Below are positions 39,650 to 52,500 of a DNA stretch of 64,000 nucleotides, one piece after another (position 1 is the first letter of the stretch; each line of letters starts with the position of its first letter). Both the position numbers and the translations under genes were made by a program. Location: positions 27,873,630 through 27,937,629 of the forward strand of contig CM043874.1 of assembly GCA_023846275.1 (NCBI GenBank), given 5' to 3'. The notes below the pieces were generated by a model, which was not told the DNA's origin, ran no database searches, and saw only the letters and a program-made list of their open reading frames with translations. Source of the stretch: Vanilla planifolia (lineage: Eukaryota; Streptophyta; Magnoliopsida; Asparagales; Orchidaceae).

Positions 39650-40516
39650 CTCGACCCATGCTCGTTTGAAACGCACTTTTGCGAACACAACGGCAAGGAA
39701 TTTTCGTGATTTCCTACATGCGATACGACGACCGACGAAGGTGAGAATTTTGTTTGCTTTGTCGTCGGGTTGTATAAGTTTTTCCAGTGAGTGGCGGTCA
39801 ATTGGCCGGCGAGAGACGCAAGAGATTTCGAGTTCGCAGGCGAAATATTTCGGTTTCGCCGGACGTACAGGAGAGAGAGAGAGAAAGAAAGAGCGAAAAA
39901 ACTGGTCCATGCCTTTGGACCGAGTTACGCTGCTGAACTAGGCTGCTGAGCGCCGGTAGTCCAGCGTGCCGAGTGTGTGTGGTCCAGTGATCCGAGAGCG
40001 CGCGGTCCAGCGCCGGGCACGCACGGTCCAGCGTTGGGCACTGGCAGTTCAACGCCCGTGTAAGCCGATTTTGGGATTTATTTTGGGGGTTTGTTTAGGA
40101 AAGCTTTTTAGAAAGCACTTTTAGTCAATGAACATCTTTTAATTTGTGACCATGGCCTTGTAGGACATCAAGAAAGCAAATTAGAAGTGGGCAAGAAAAT
40201 TTGGTACAGCAAATCCAGGTAGATAAATTCCTAACCCTGTGATGTAGCACAATATTATATGTTTTTACATGCTTTTCTTATTGTTATAGAATTATGATTG
40301 TTGTATATGCTTATGGCATAAAAAGAAAGAAACACTATGGTATGGATTACTTATGTATTTGCATGAAAACTGAAAAGGAAGAAATACATAGTATGATAAT
40401 AAAATAAAAAGAAAGAAAAAATATGGAAAGAAAAGTCTTTTGATATGGCATAATTGTTTGGAATTATGATTTGAAATGGTGTGAAAAATGGGATTCCCAG
40501 CGAGCATTATCCTCAC

Positions 40517-40720
40517 CACTAGGCTCAGCGTGTGGGATCGCAGGGTATCGATCTTCAGATCAGATATCTGCCTAGTGTTATATGCTATGACTTCATGATG
40601 ATTTATACCAGGCTCAGCGTGTTGGATCGCAAGGTATGGTACCATACCTGCCTGGTGACACTAGGCTCAGCGTGTTGGATTGTAGGGTATAGATCTTCAG
40701 ATCAGATATCTGCCTAGTGT
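40517..40720 (+). repeat. Three hairpin-forming repeats inside the solo LTR
   Basis: Three units share the core AGGCTCAGCGTGT.GGAT. Each begins and ends with matching arms: CACTAGGC/GCCTAGTG (40517-40524 and 40570-40577), ACCAGGC/GCCTGGT (40607-40613 and 40650-40656) and ACACTAGGC/GCCTAGTGT (40658-40666 and 40712-40720). Units one and three carry an inner hairpin GATCT-TC-AGATC; unit two carries the perfect palindrome GGTATGGTACCATACC (40633-40648) instead. The T-A to C-G change in the arms is compensated on both sides. Confidence 0.85.
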
Positions 40721-41371
40721 TATGTGCTTGGTTGGATGCCAGCTGGAGTCATGATGATGATTTGATCAAGAGGATAATGCGTCAAAGGGAATTGGGCCCT
40801 GTAATAACACACTATATAAGGAACTGACATTTCTTTATGATTTTCATTTGGCATTACCCTATATATATGACATCTGATATAGTTTTATCTTTATACATAT
40901 GATTGATCTTCACTAGTCAAGGTATTTTGATATCTCTTTTTTATAATTGGTTAGATATTGTGATTTATCTACTAAGATATGTAAAATCTCATTTAGTGCT
41001 TACATCACAGGTCATGAAACCACTACACCTAGAGATGAGAATGGTGCTGCTACAAAAGAGCCATTTTTAAGAGATGTGTGAGAGAGAAAAAGTTTTGGTG
41101 TGATTAAATGTTTAAAAACATGCCTTTTATATATACTTGGGATTTAGGAGTTGGTGTTTGTCATACCGTCGGGTCCCCACCTTGGATTTTGTTTATTGTT
41201 CTCACTCTGATAATAATTTTGTTATTTAGAGGTACTGGTTTATGTGGGGGCTTGACAAATACTATGAGGTATGAGATGTGCCTTGAGTGGCAATAATACC
41301 ACAATGAGGTGTTTGTCATTTAGTGTGGTATTGATGCCATGATGAGATGTGAAATAGTTTGGGTATTATTG

Positions 41372-42060
41372 TGAAGTAAAGCAAATGTGTGAATCCTATA
41401 AGAAGGGGGTGAATTATAGATTTTAAAATATTTTTGTAATATTTGAATCACATTTATTTTTTTATTAAAATAGTTTTTGTTTATAAAAAATCTTAATATT
41501 CAAATTTATTATATATATTTCTAAAAAATTTTATAATTAAGAAAAAATAAAAATAAAAATTTAAAAGTATATAAAATTTTTATCTGATTAAGTTCAAACT
41601 ATAGCCTACATCCACCCTTAACTAAGATAAAAAAATACCACCATTAAGAAAATTATAACTTGAGTTTTTTCTCATGATTCACCTCCAATCTACTTAAGAT
41701 TTTTTTTACAGTTCACATTTAACCTATTAACTTTTCTAGGTTTAACTATAATTGAAGTTTTTGCGAGTTTAACCACAACTTGATTTTTTATGAGATCAAA
41801 CTGAACTTGAGTTTTTATAAATGTGAGACCTCCTGACCCAAAAGAAAAGAAAAATATAATAAGAAACTTTTTTTGATAAAAAATGTACAACTTCTTATAC
41901 TTGTTGATGAATAGAATAAGACAATTAGAATTATGAAGAGAAGTGAAAATTAAAAGCTTAGAAGTTTAGGCTTAATTAAAAGAATTTAGAATTTTTAATA
42001 ACACTAAACTATAGTATGCTCCAAGGAGATTTTATACTAGTAGAACATAAAGTAGTGCTC
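41372..42060 (-). repeat. Decayed LTR related to the 29.5-kb solo LTR
   Basis: Begins TGAAGTAAAG...CCTATAAGAAGGGGGTGAATT, matching TGAAGTGATT...CCCACAAGAGGGGGGGGTGAATT at 29482. It then follows the same order of blocks: 'CTACATCCACCC', 'AACTTGAGTTTTTTC', 'TTCACCTCCAATCTACTTAAGATTTTTT' and 'CCTGACCCAAAAGAAAAG'. Most C and G of the GC-rich copy are T and A here, the pattern of long-term deamination of methylated cytosines. A minus-strand TATA-like ACTAGTATAAAATC lies near 42030, parallel to that of the other copy. The far end is uncertain; a TG...CA unit to 42854 flanked by TATTG is possible but could be chance. Confidence 0.7.
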
Positions 42061-44600
42061 CATTGAGATCTCAAAGTTATGTTTACATTTATTAGTCATT
42101 TCATTCATAATGGTCCGATTTTCATAAAAAAATTTGACCATAGTTATTAAAAAGTCAAGAAAAAGCTCTTTCATAAGATACAACCAAATAGCTTAAAATA
42201 TTCTTCTAAATGGCTTAAAACATTTCTTTTAAAATGGCACATAATTGCACAAATGATGGCTAAGAAAATAGTTATTATGTGGGAACAACCAAGGCTATTG
42301 GATTCGATAGAGAGGATTTAGATTATTAAATCAACGAATATAAAAGTAGATAAGTTATTAATGATGGGATCATGATGGATTAAGTCTAGGCCTCCAATCA
42401 CATTAAATGACATCTGAATTGCTTAATTCATCAATGATAAGGAAGAAATGTCTTAGTCATGGGATTCAAAATAAAGAATTCTTGGTTATCAGATAAAGTA
42501 TAAATAAAAAATGTAGAATCAATCATAAGCATTCGATGTGGCTCATTTAATGGATGTTAAGATAGATCATGATCATCATTTAAAAAGGTCTACATGTTCT
42601 TTACTTTTTAATTTAAAAAATGAGTGATCAAACGACACTGTTTTGCTCCTAGTTCGAAAACATACTAGTGCCAATACTTTAGTCCCACATAGTGAAAGTG
42701 TTAAAGATTTGCTCTTTATAAATTTTTTTTGTGTATATTTCAAGTCAATACTTGGGGTTGGCTCCCTACTAATGTGCATAAGATTTCTTCACTTGGGCCA
42801 CTCATATATAATATCAGAGTTTAAGATTTTAGATCTTATCAGACTCATTGCACATATTGATATAGTTTTATAAGATTGATGCTTCTTCTATCTTATCTCT
42901 TTTAAGATTGTACCCCAACTAAGTTTTGGTTCAATTTGACCTAGTTTTTAGTTGGTCTCTTGACATGAGGCTTCTTAGACCCTCTCATGCTTGGTCACCT
43001 TGAGTGCTTTGCACTTGGACCAAGCTTGGGTTATGTCTTAGAATATCTTTTTTCTTTTTTGTGATTGTGAAAATTTAACAAAATTTTCTTTTTTTAATTT
43101 AATTAAATTTTAACAATTGACTTACTATTAAATTTAACAAAGATGTATAAATAAGATTTAACTAAGAAATGAATTGAGTAAAAAATAAAATTATAAATAT
43201 TTTTTTAAATCAAATAAAGGATTGAAAAAATTAGATATTTAAGTTGTATTTAAAAGTGATATGAAAAAAGAGATGTCTTATGATTAATAATCAATAAACT
43301 AATATTTTATTTTATAACAAAAAAAAAACCTTTTTAAAATTGATGTATATGTTTTTAATTCTTAAAGCTTGATAATCATTCTAAGATATTTTGAATATTA
43401 CCAATTTACCATCTTCAAAAATACATGATTTATTCTTCATAACAAACTTGATTTATACTAAATAAGTTTATTAGAATAAAATACTAAATATTTATGATTT
43501 GATTCATTAAACATAAGAGTGACCTAATATAATATTATTATGAAAGATGTCAAATATCTACTAAGAAATACACTAGAAAGTTGTAAGAAAAAAATAGCTA
43601 ATTAGTCATAAAAGAAATGTTGAATGTGATTAATTGTTATTTTACATTTATGCACCTATTACATAACATATTTATTTAATTTATTATTATATATTATATT
43701 GTTTAGTTAGGTCATTAAGCATTTTATGTTAGCTTAACATGTGTTTATTAATATATATAAGTACAAATGATACACATAATGTGACATATGGAATAATATA
43801 AGAGGAGGTTTTATTGTTTAGGTGCATGTTGAGATCTAAATTTGATTTGTGTTAATAAATAATGGTGTAATAAGAAAGTGAGATATACTTCGATTATATG
43901 TGGTCTATGATAGCTTATAATAGCTGCATATTACCATTTCTTTTGAATTATGCTTTTAGCTAGAGCTTTGAAAAAGTGAAAAATATAATTTATTACATTG
44001 TTAGAAACACATGGAATTACTTGAAATGAAGTTTTAATATGTAAACAATTAAAAATAACCAAGAAAATATGAGGCAAATGTCAAAAAGAGGAAAAATAAG
44101 AAAGATATCAAAAGAAAGGGGATGGCATGAGGTTAGATTTGGTTGTTACGATTATTAAGGTTAAGCTATTAGGATTATTAAGGCACATTAATTGAGTTTA
44201 GGATAATTTGATTTTGTTTATTACTTTATTCTTCTTAAAGTGTTATCTAAATTACTAGAAAAATTAAAGGGAAAGAACAATCTTTCATAATAAAATAAAA
44301 AATAGATAATTTCTTAAATTGAAAAAGAGTTCAATAAAAATAAAAAAAACAATTCAACTTAATGAGAAGGGTGGACAAAAATTTCTAACATTTATCTCAT
44401 AATAAAAAAATTGAAGAACTAACTGATGGAGTGAAATAGTCTTGTAAATTGGAGAAGTGAAATTGAATTTTAATAAATTTCACAATTGTTTTAACATTTT
44501 TTAGTGCATAACAGTTGGTGGAGGAGAGATGCTATCAATCTTCACATTGAATGAAACTTGGCAAGATTGTTATCACAATTGAAGTGGGGTTTTTATACTC
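42061..44600. other. AT-rich intergenic DNA with LTR-like fragments
   Basis: Around 42660-43030 there is a 'TAGTCCCACATAGTGAAAGT ... CTCTTTATAAAT' motif of the kind found in plant LTR promoters, in + orientation, and a T-rich, less AT-biased block to 43030. No coding motif. The opposite-strand open frames at 42576-42779 and 42643-42873 are not supported. 43.0-44.6 kb is very AT-rich and featureless. Confidence 0.35.
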
Positions 44601-44614
44601 CAACTAATGTGATA

Positions 44615-44890
44615 GTTGCAAAATAATCATTTGACATAATGCATGATGTGATGATTCTCTCAAAATGGCCTTGCTGATCATTTTTAAAAGATGAATTTTA
44701 GCCATGAGTTACTCAACACATACAATGTCCTCAAAAGTGCCTTAATTCTCCAATGAAAGTGGTAAATAAAAAATAACTATTTGATATGATGCTCACTCAT
44801 AATGAACTTATTAAAATTTGTTGAGAGATGAACTTTAGTCATGAGCTACTCCTCTCTCAACACATATAATAGCCTCACAAGAGGCCTTTA
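44615..44890 (+). repeat. Diverged direct duplication, about 140 bp
   Basis: AGATGAATTTTAGCCATGAG (44689) and AGATGAACTTTAGTCATGAG (44826) mark two copies. Each is preceded by an AATAA.ATTTGA.ATAATGC-like block and followed by CAACACATA.AAT..CCTCA.AAG..GCCTT. The spacing of 137 bp between landmarks gives the approximate unit. Confidence 0.75.
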
Positions 44891-45770
44891 GACTAAAGAA
44901 TATTGATTGATACAAAGAGGGATTGAATATGATGAATTGTTCTTTTTGTAGCTATGAAGCAAGGTTTCAAATCTAGATGGTATGAACATCCATATGCATC
45001 ATCATTTGAGTTTAAAGCATCTCTTGATTTGTGTATTTTTTGTTTCTTTTATAACTCATGCTATATCAAAAGGCTTCCATGCATGTGTGTCAAACTAAGT
45101 TTGATGAAATTTGTTTAGTTATGTTGTTAATTATCAAATTATATTTATGTATTTTCATTGGTTGAACTTATAAGTTTTATAGGATTATAAAACTAAATTT
45201 AAACTTATTTTATTAGATTCTAAATCATAGTCATATTTATTTCATGAATTATTGGATCTATATTAAAATCAAATTGAAAAATATAGATTCTAAATGTGAC
45301 ATAGTTGGAAAATAACAAACATAATCATATAAATTAAAAAAGGTGTCCCTGAAAACTATTTATTTTGTGAAAAGTACTTTTTAAGAAGCATCTTTAGATT
45401 TAATTTTGTAATAAAAAAGTAATTTTAAAACTATTGTTAATTTTTTAAAAACAAATTTAAATAAACTTTTGTTGAATTAATAATAATTTGAATTTTAAAA
45501 TACAAGCAACATAAAAATAAAAATAATCTAAATGATTAATTCAACATATCCCACCAAAATAGTTTAGTATTATTTAATCTTGGCTATGCTTATCTCAACT
45601 TCATCGTAACCCTATAAAAAGATCATAAACCTTAGGCCATGTTTGATAGTAATTTTAAATTTTATTTATTTATTTTCTATTATATAATTTTAATTTTAAT
45701 TTTCTCAAAAACTTGTTTTTATTTACACGACATTTTTAAAAAAGAATTTTTTTTTTCGAAATCTTCTTCC
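44891..45770. other. AT-rich upstream DNA of NEDD1
   Basis: No gene motif. TAGGCCATGTTTGATAGTAA near 45632 resembles the terminal words of plant hAT-type miniature elements, but no inverted partner was found. Confidence 0.4.
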
Positions 45771-46370
45771 TAAAATTTGGCCTTCCGTTAACCTTCCCTG
45801 AGAACAATTTAAAATGGTTTTTGGTATTATTCCATGTCCGTTGCACAGACGGCCAAAAAATTTCATTGCATTCGCCTAGTTGTGATTTTATCGATCGTTC
45901 GCTTCCCCGACTGAGCTTCTCCGACGGTCCAGGCCTTTCTTTCACCCCCGGGTTCAGGCCGGACTGCGGTGCATCTCTCCGGCACTCGCTTCTTATCTTC
46001 TCCTGCATCTCGTACTTGGGGCTTCAGCCTTTCCGCCGCGCAATCGGAGTTCTTTCTGCCTTGCGCATCCTACCCCTGTCCATGGTTTCACCCTGCAGTT
46101 AGCATTTTGTTTTTCACCTTATTGCCAAATGTGTTTGCCACTTTCCGTTTTTTTCTAACTTCTGACTATCGCTTCGCAGGAAAGTTAATCAGCGAAAAGG
46201 AAATTGCGACGAATTTGTTGGCCTTCGTCTCGATCTTTTATAGTCGACCGTTCCTCTTTTTTTATTTCCATTTTTTCATAAGGATTTGGTTCTGGATCGC
46301 TTTAAATATGCGTAAGGTGGTGATTGCGACTCAGAATTGAACTTGGGAGTTGATTTAGGTATTTACTTGG
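45771..46370 (+). promoter_or_regulatory. NEDD1: NEDD1 promoter and 5' untranslated region
   Basis: A sharp rise in G, C and CpG compared with both sides, ending at the NEDD1 start codon, as is usual for a plant housekeeping promoter and leader. No convincing TATA box was seen. TAG at 46356-46358 is the last in-frame stop before the ATG. TTGATTTAG|GTATTTACTTGG (46350-46370) could be the 3' end of a leader intron, but the matching donor is uncertain. The overlapping open frames here (45736-46340) lie in different frames and look like leader sequence. Confidence 0.55.
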
Positions 46371-46530
46371 ATGATGAGCTTGTTGGAGTCATCAACATCA
46401 TTGTTGGCCGCGTGTGGAGGGGACACTGTGAAGGTCTTTGATGTTAGCGTTAAATCAGGAGATCCATGTGTTCTGAGCTATTCACCTTCGCCCGGATCTC
46501 ACGTGAACTCCATCAAGTGGAACCACACTA
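46371..46530 (+). CDS. NEDD1: NEDD1 coding exon 1
   Basis: 53 codons plus one base. It starts at the tandem ATGATG and ends ...AACCACACTA before donor GTAATT. It encodes the first WD40 blade, from [17 protein letters not shown] to SIKWNHT; the Asn codon is completed by exon 2. The open frame continues into the intron to 46718, but that part is not conserved in NEDD1. Confidence 0.93.
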
Positions 46531-49500
46531 GTAATTCCCAACTTCTCCGTTTTCTTGACAATTTACTTTCTGAATTGCCGTTTGGCTGCCACTATGATAA
46601 ATTCTGTAAGTGCAACTGGGGCTTTTTGTCTTTCTTGTTCACGTGTAGCAGAGTTTCAACAGAAATTCAAGGTGCTGTAACTCACCTTTTTGGTGCTTTT
46701 GAAATGAAAATGGATTGAGAAGGAAGGAAAAGGTGAATTTAGATGAATGGATTTGAGATTAAGGTGAAAGTCCCTCGGAACACCCTAGAAAGATCTAGTT
46801 CATTATCAAGAAGGCATGTTGGGGTCACTTCGAAGTCATGGAGAAGAGGTCAAAGACTTGAATCTTTGAGTAAGCGTAGGACAATTGAAGATCGGAGCCT
46901 TCAGTCACGGTGATAAGATTGTCTAATTGGCCATCGAACTGTTCATTACTTTCGGATTAGAGCATAGGGACATGGAATTCTTTTGTGGTTGTAGGATAGG
47001 TCAAATTGCTTGATTGCGTAGGAGAATTGTCTATTTGGGAGGTTTTAGACTAATATGCTTTTTTGGCTATAGGATAGATCAAATCACTTGATTGCTCAGG
47101 AGAATTGTCTATTTGGGAGGTTTTAGGTGAATATAGAGGTTTTAATTGCAAAACCATCTTGGATTAAGTTTGAGTTTTACATCCTTTTTTATAAGATTTT
47201 GTTTAGAGACATATTTGATTGAGATCCATCTAATTTTAAGGATGGTTAGGGATTTGACTAAGATCCTTAATGTTCTCCTATTTTTCACCCTTAAATCTAG
47301 AATTAAGAATTTGAATAGTCAAGGGAATTTTGATATATCAAATGTATCTCCATTTAACCTTCATATGTTGGACTATGAAAGGTACCTAGAGGAGCCAATT
47401 AAGGTCATGCAAAGTATGAGATCTGTTTGAATGAAAGCTTCCTTCGATAGGAGAGGTTGGGCAATGATTTTAGTTTGCATATCACATTTTATATGGCATA
47501 GTTTTATAGATTGAAACCTTAGTCACATTAATATAAAAATTGTAATTTATTCATAACTTTACACATTATATTAGGCACAAAAAATGTTATATGGGTATAT
47601 AATACACACTTGATTGAGATATCAAATCAGTTAATATCATGATTCATAATTTGATTTATCTTAATTTTGTGTTTTAGTTTCATTTTTTGAGCTTGTTCTC
47701 TATCCATTTTGCTAGTTTTAGTATGATGATAAAATTTTATTTTATGAGTATGGTCTGCAATGTTAATTATGGGTGAATCAAAGTAGAAATCTTACACTAG
47801 AATAGCATCGATTTATGAAATTAAAGAGAGAGTTTCTTCTTTTTTCCATAGTGAGTGCAGTGCAAATTGGGAAACTTCCATAGATCATGGAAGGAATTTA
47901 GTGAAAGAAAGAAGAATAACTGAATTTGAGGTGGATAACTGCATAGTCCAAGTTACATCTAGAGAGTAAATTGGAAAATTTTTGAAATCAGAGGGAAAAG
48001 ATTTGGAAAAGGATCTAGAAGCTCCTTTGCTTAGTTTCTTTCTCCCTCTAGTTCACATACCTTACTAAAGTCTAGTTCAATTGTGTTGCCTTTTGTCTTT
48101 CAAATATATTCGTTTTGCAATATGTTTTTCCTAACTTATACATTTGTTTAACTTCATATTTTCTTTCTAGTTCAATGTTTTCTACCAATATACCAGTGAT
48201 TTTGGTTATTATGCGGAATCCCATGGAATTGACAATCTAGTAAAATATGAAACATGGATTATAAAGTGATAGGTTCTTACATGCTTAATTTGTTTTCCTT
48301 ATAAATAATGTTATTGGAAAATACAAAAAACCACATATTAATATGAATATCAAGTTTATTTATATTCTTGTTTGTATAATTGAACATACAATTTCTTTCA
48401 TGAATAACTAAAATTTATGTTAACATTGTGATTAAAAAGTCGTTAATCTTCTGATTATAGTTTATTAAATCACATATTATACTTCCAATTTAAAAAAAGT
48501 GAATATTCTATGCATTTGGAAATGTAGGAAAGTAATTTGTGTGGCATATTTTTGTACACAAGGGTATTGTACGAAATTAATGTGAGAGTTGTTTATGGAA
48601 ATCATGACTGAAGAGTCATGAAAACAGACTCGATAGTGCAACTAGTCAATGCTAAGGAACACTAATGGTGGATCAAGATAACTAGAGACAAATTTTAGGT
48701 TTGAATTAGTGTTTTGTTATTTGCTTATTGGATTGGCATCCTCATATTCTTTCTTTTGGCCTTAGTTTTGGTTATTATGGTCTTGTTGAGTCAAAAAAAA
48801 ATTTGTGCATCTATTTTGATTTGGAAAGAAAAAGTTTCTTTTGCCAAGTTAATTGTTTATATTCTTTTGTTTGTTAATTTCTTTTTTTGTAATATTGTGA
48901 AAGAGTGTTATTAATAATGACTAATAATTTTTTTATGTATAGCTTCATTTTTTGAGTCTTATTGACTAAGAAGTATATGTAATTCTATTTTTAATTTTGC
49001 TTTTGTAGATCTAGTAGTTGCTAGTGCTGGAGAAGACAAAAAGATATCATTGTGGCACAAAAATGGCCAAAGTATGGGGATATTACCTCTCTCAAATAGC
49101 AATGCTGATGACGACTTAGAGGTAAGCTTAAATTTATTAAATTTTGTGACTCTAAACTTTAAATACTTGATTCTTGGTTCAATTTAATTTGTTTTGGACA
49201 ATTACATAGATGGTGACCTACAACCAAAATTCACATTTGTTAAATATTGATGAATTTTGTATAATTTATGACTTCAGACATTAAGCATTTGTTTTTTTAT
49301 TTTTTTAATTGAATTAGTTCAATTACTTTAAAGATAATGGATTAATGAAGTCCATTGTCATGTAAGAGGCATGTAAATTCTCTTGATGAAGTGTGTCAAT
49401 AAGGCCCTTACCATGAATGTAGTCCTTTAATGTTTCTTATACCACAGTGAGAATACTGCTTAATTATTGAAGTCATTGAAGTTACATTTGCTGTAAGCAT

Positions 49501-52500
49501 AATTGACAACTTATGATTGAACAACCCAAGATTATGAGCTTATTGTATAACTAATTAGGCAAAATGACTATTACATTGATATTTTATTTTGCCAATTATT
49601 TTTTCATAGACATTACACGTGTCATCCAATCTTTAAATCTGTCATTTAATTTGTTCCAAAGATCATTTCTTCTAGGCAATCTATAATCTTGAAAATTAAC
49701 ATGATAGAAGCAATGGCAAATATGTTCATAAAAATGCTTTCGTAACAAATGGTGCAACTCGTTGGCTTCTTTATTTCTTAAATGTATTCTTATTTCTTAT
49801 TAGTTATCTTCTTTGTAATGAAAATAGCCAATTATGGTACTTCTTCCATTATTTTGACATTTTGCAAGTCTAGAGTTGCACATATGGTTATTTTTGTATG
49901 CTTGTGAATTACAATTACATGATTAGCAGATGAGAATAGTGCAAACGAAACACGTTGAATCAATTACTTTCTCATTGAAATGCTTGTACAAGGAATCATT
50001 ACTATTTTACTTGCTTTAAAGAACAAATAGAAATAAAATTGTTTTAGCTAGAGTTGTGAATTAATGGGATAGAATAAAATAGAATCAGTTAAGCATCAAA
50101 TGGACAATTCATTGATGTTGTTGCTATCCTCTTTAATATTGTCAACTAGAAGGTTCTATTTCAGTTGGTTGCCTATGCTCTTGACGTGTTAAAGCTAGGA
50201 GAGCCTGAGGTTTTTGACTCCTAGTTTGTGATTCCTTTACAAGCTTTTTAAAGTGTTGTAAATGAAGAACTTTGATCGTTCCCATGCCTTTGGATGAGGA
50301 CGATTGGGCCATGCTTCAACAATTTGTTGACATGTGTGCTTGTGTTGAAACAAGACAATATTCCATGACAATGGTGGGTTTGCCTTTGTAGTGTAAGGAA
50401 GATGCCTTGGAAGTTCCCTTTGAGCATGTTGCCAACATAACAGATGAGGTGGACTCCTTTTATTCAATCCTTATTTCCATTCCTTGACATAACAATGCAT
50501 TGAGTTGGATTGCACAAGCATAGGACTCCATGGTGGCTTTTATTACCTTTGAAATGAATGGTTTAAATGCTTTATGTCGTTAGATTTTCTATTTAATCTC
50601 TCGAGGGATGCTTTGAAGCTATTGATTATGGTCTCAGATGGCTTTTTTAAATTTATTGTCAAAGGCCTTGGCATGAAACTTTTATCTGTTATTCCCTTTT
50701 TATGGGAGCAATCATTAGCCGCTAATATTGATTTGTACTTGGCCACTAATGGTGATTTGCACTTTGCTAGAGTCCCTCTTTTAATTTTGGTTCATTAAAG
50801 AGTATGGATTGAGAGAGAACATTTGAGAAAGATTTGTGAGGGTTTAAGGATGAAGCATTTGAAGATAATAAAAGCGCACAAACATTTTATGACAGTGCAC
50901 AATACTTTATGGAAGACTTTGAACCTCCAATTCATAGATTAAGAGTGAAAAATTTGAAAAAACCAATTGTAGGAAGATAACGAGAAACTCCAGTCCAAGT
51001 TTGGTTCTAGAGCAATTCAATATGGGGTTTGTTGCATGAGCTAGTTGTTTTTTGTATATTTGGTGCTGAGTCTTGCAAGCTTCTATTATGAGGAAGAATG
51101 TAAAGGTTCTTGGATTGATATGCATAGGAATATGATGCAACCTTTGTTAATCTTCAAAACAATACAATAAAGGGTTATAGTAGTAGGGGTCAAGGAAATG
51201 ATCAATAGGGCTTCTTTTTTAAGGGTGAAAGATGGGAAATCTTATTGAACTTGCACCTCTATAGTTGGGCGTAGAGGTTGTAGTGGCTAAGATTTTGTTG
51301 AAGAGAATTGGAACACTTTTAGATGAGTAATAGAAGAGTTTTGAGCTTACTCATTGAAGAGTACATTCTTGATACTTATCTTAAGTATTTTAGATAACTT
51401 GTGAAGGAAATTATTAATTAGATGATATAATTACATATGTATCCTTCTTGCTTGAATGTATGTTTTTGGTCATAGATTGGCTGTTTATTTGTTAGTACTT
51501 ATTGCATATATTTTGGTTGTATAACTTATTGAATGAGTTAGGGTGCCTTGATTGTGTATGTAAGTCTTATCAACTTAAGGACAAAATAATATTTCTTGGG
51601 CTGCTTATATGAGTTTGATGGAGGATCAATATGGATGGTTAGTCTTCAAGTTTGATTTGGCATCTGGATCTTTTTGTGCGATTACCAATTCTCTTTATGA
51701 GGGTTTAACAATGATTTAACCACTTCAAGTAGAACTACTATGTTTTCCTCATTTGCACAATTGTGGACTTTGAGCATTAATGGTGGTGTTGTGGATTAGG
51801 TGACTGTTTACTTGACTTGCTTGCATAGTTTGTTGAGGATTAGGATACTATTGGGAAGTCCCTAGTTCATTATAGTGATTTGACATTGGTTCTTAATTTC
51901 TTAGGCGATGCATATAAGACCATCTGAGGATCGATCATCTATAAGTGGTCTTGTGATTCAACCATTGGATTTGCTAGTCTCTTGAGCTGTTTGAATAGAA
52001 CCATCCAAGGGAATTGATTAATGATTTTGTGAACTAACACATGATTTGATTACAAGATTTATTAGCACAACTTTTCAGACTATACGTATTGGACCACTTG
52101 AGGTCTAGATATCGATGAGTAGCCTCTTGGATTGATTAGTGATTTCGCTATTGTGTATCTTAGTGATTTGTATCCTTACCTCAAACTCTTTTAGAATTGA
52201 ATCTACATGTCAACAAGAGTTTGGGAGTGGTGTCCTTGAAAGTAGAACAAATAGCATCAATAGAAAAAAGCTAGAATTTGCTTTATAAATGGGATTATCG
52301 CATCAATGAAGGATTACAAAATGTGGATCCACTCTTCACATTGTTTGAATTCTTTATTTGAATCTTGAGAAAAAACATAGAAGATTACTAAGTAGAAGAA
52401 ATTAAAAAAGGGATTTTTATGTGGACAATACACTGAATGATTTAATTAATTATTGTTAATTAATCTTATAATATAGGAGTCATTGATTGATCATTAATGG

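Larger units (their letters stand above)
39348..41257 (+). mobile_element. Complete solo LTR, chromovirus-like, 1910 bp
   Basis: Starts TGTAACATCCC and ends GGGGGCTTGACA, with AATAC directly on both sides (39343-39347 and 41258-41262): a 5-bp target-site duplication. TGTAACA.CCC starts are frequent in plant Ty3/gypsy chromovirus LTRs of the Tekay/Del type, whose LTRs are also long. The surrounding minisatellite resumes in phase, an independent sign that the borders are right. The sequence is CpG-rich from about 39600 to 40060 while the flanks are AT-rich, suggesting late insertion. No internal sequence remains: unequal recombination between two LTRs is the usual route. Overlapping open frames at 39607-40052 on both strands are translations of the GC-rich U3/R part and not genes. 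Confidence 0.9.
39212..41371 (+). repeat. 39-bp minisatellite interrupted by a solo LTR
   Basis: Units of the form TCTTGG.GG.GATAAT.CC... start at 39212, 39251, 39291 and 39329. The last is cut after 19 bp by the LTR at 39348. Sequence resumes at 41263, and the next start (CCTTGAGTGGCAATAATACC) is at 41281. Removing the LTR and one AATAC copy puts it 37 bp after the 39329 start, in phase with the array. Weaker units continue to 41371, where a second LTR begins. Confidence 0.8.

Noticed and set aside
39607..40052. Cluster of overlapping open frames on both strands in a GC-rich block
   Set aside because: They lie wholly inside the solo LTR, overlap one another in different frames and match no protein family; few stops are expected by chance in GC-rich DNA.
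41372..42859. Complete second solo LTR ending at 42854 with TATTG duplication
   Set aside because: TATTG is a likely chance match in AT-rich DNA and the minisatellite does not resume after 42859. Only the first 0.7 kb was kept as related LTR.
45632..45652. hAT-type miniature element terminus (TAGGCCATGTTTGATAG)
   Set aside because: No inverted partner and no flanking 8-bp duplication were found, so it is only a word match.
45821..46340. Open frames of 93 and 123 codons just upstream of NEDD1
   Set aside because: They are in different frames from each other and NEDD1, end before the NEDD1 ATG and look like the GC-rich leader.
46531..46718. Extension of the exon 1 frame into a 115-codon protein
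   Set aside because: Conservation with NEDD1 stops exactly at donor GTAATT and resumes at 49009; the extension is intron read-through.
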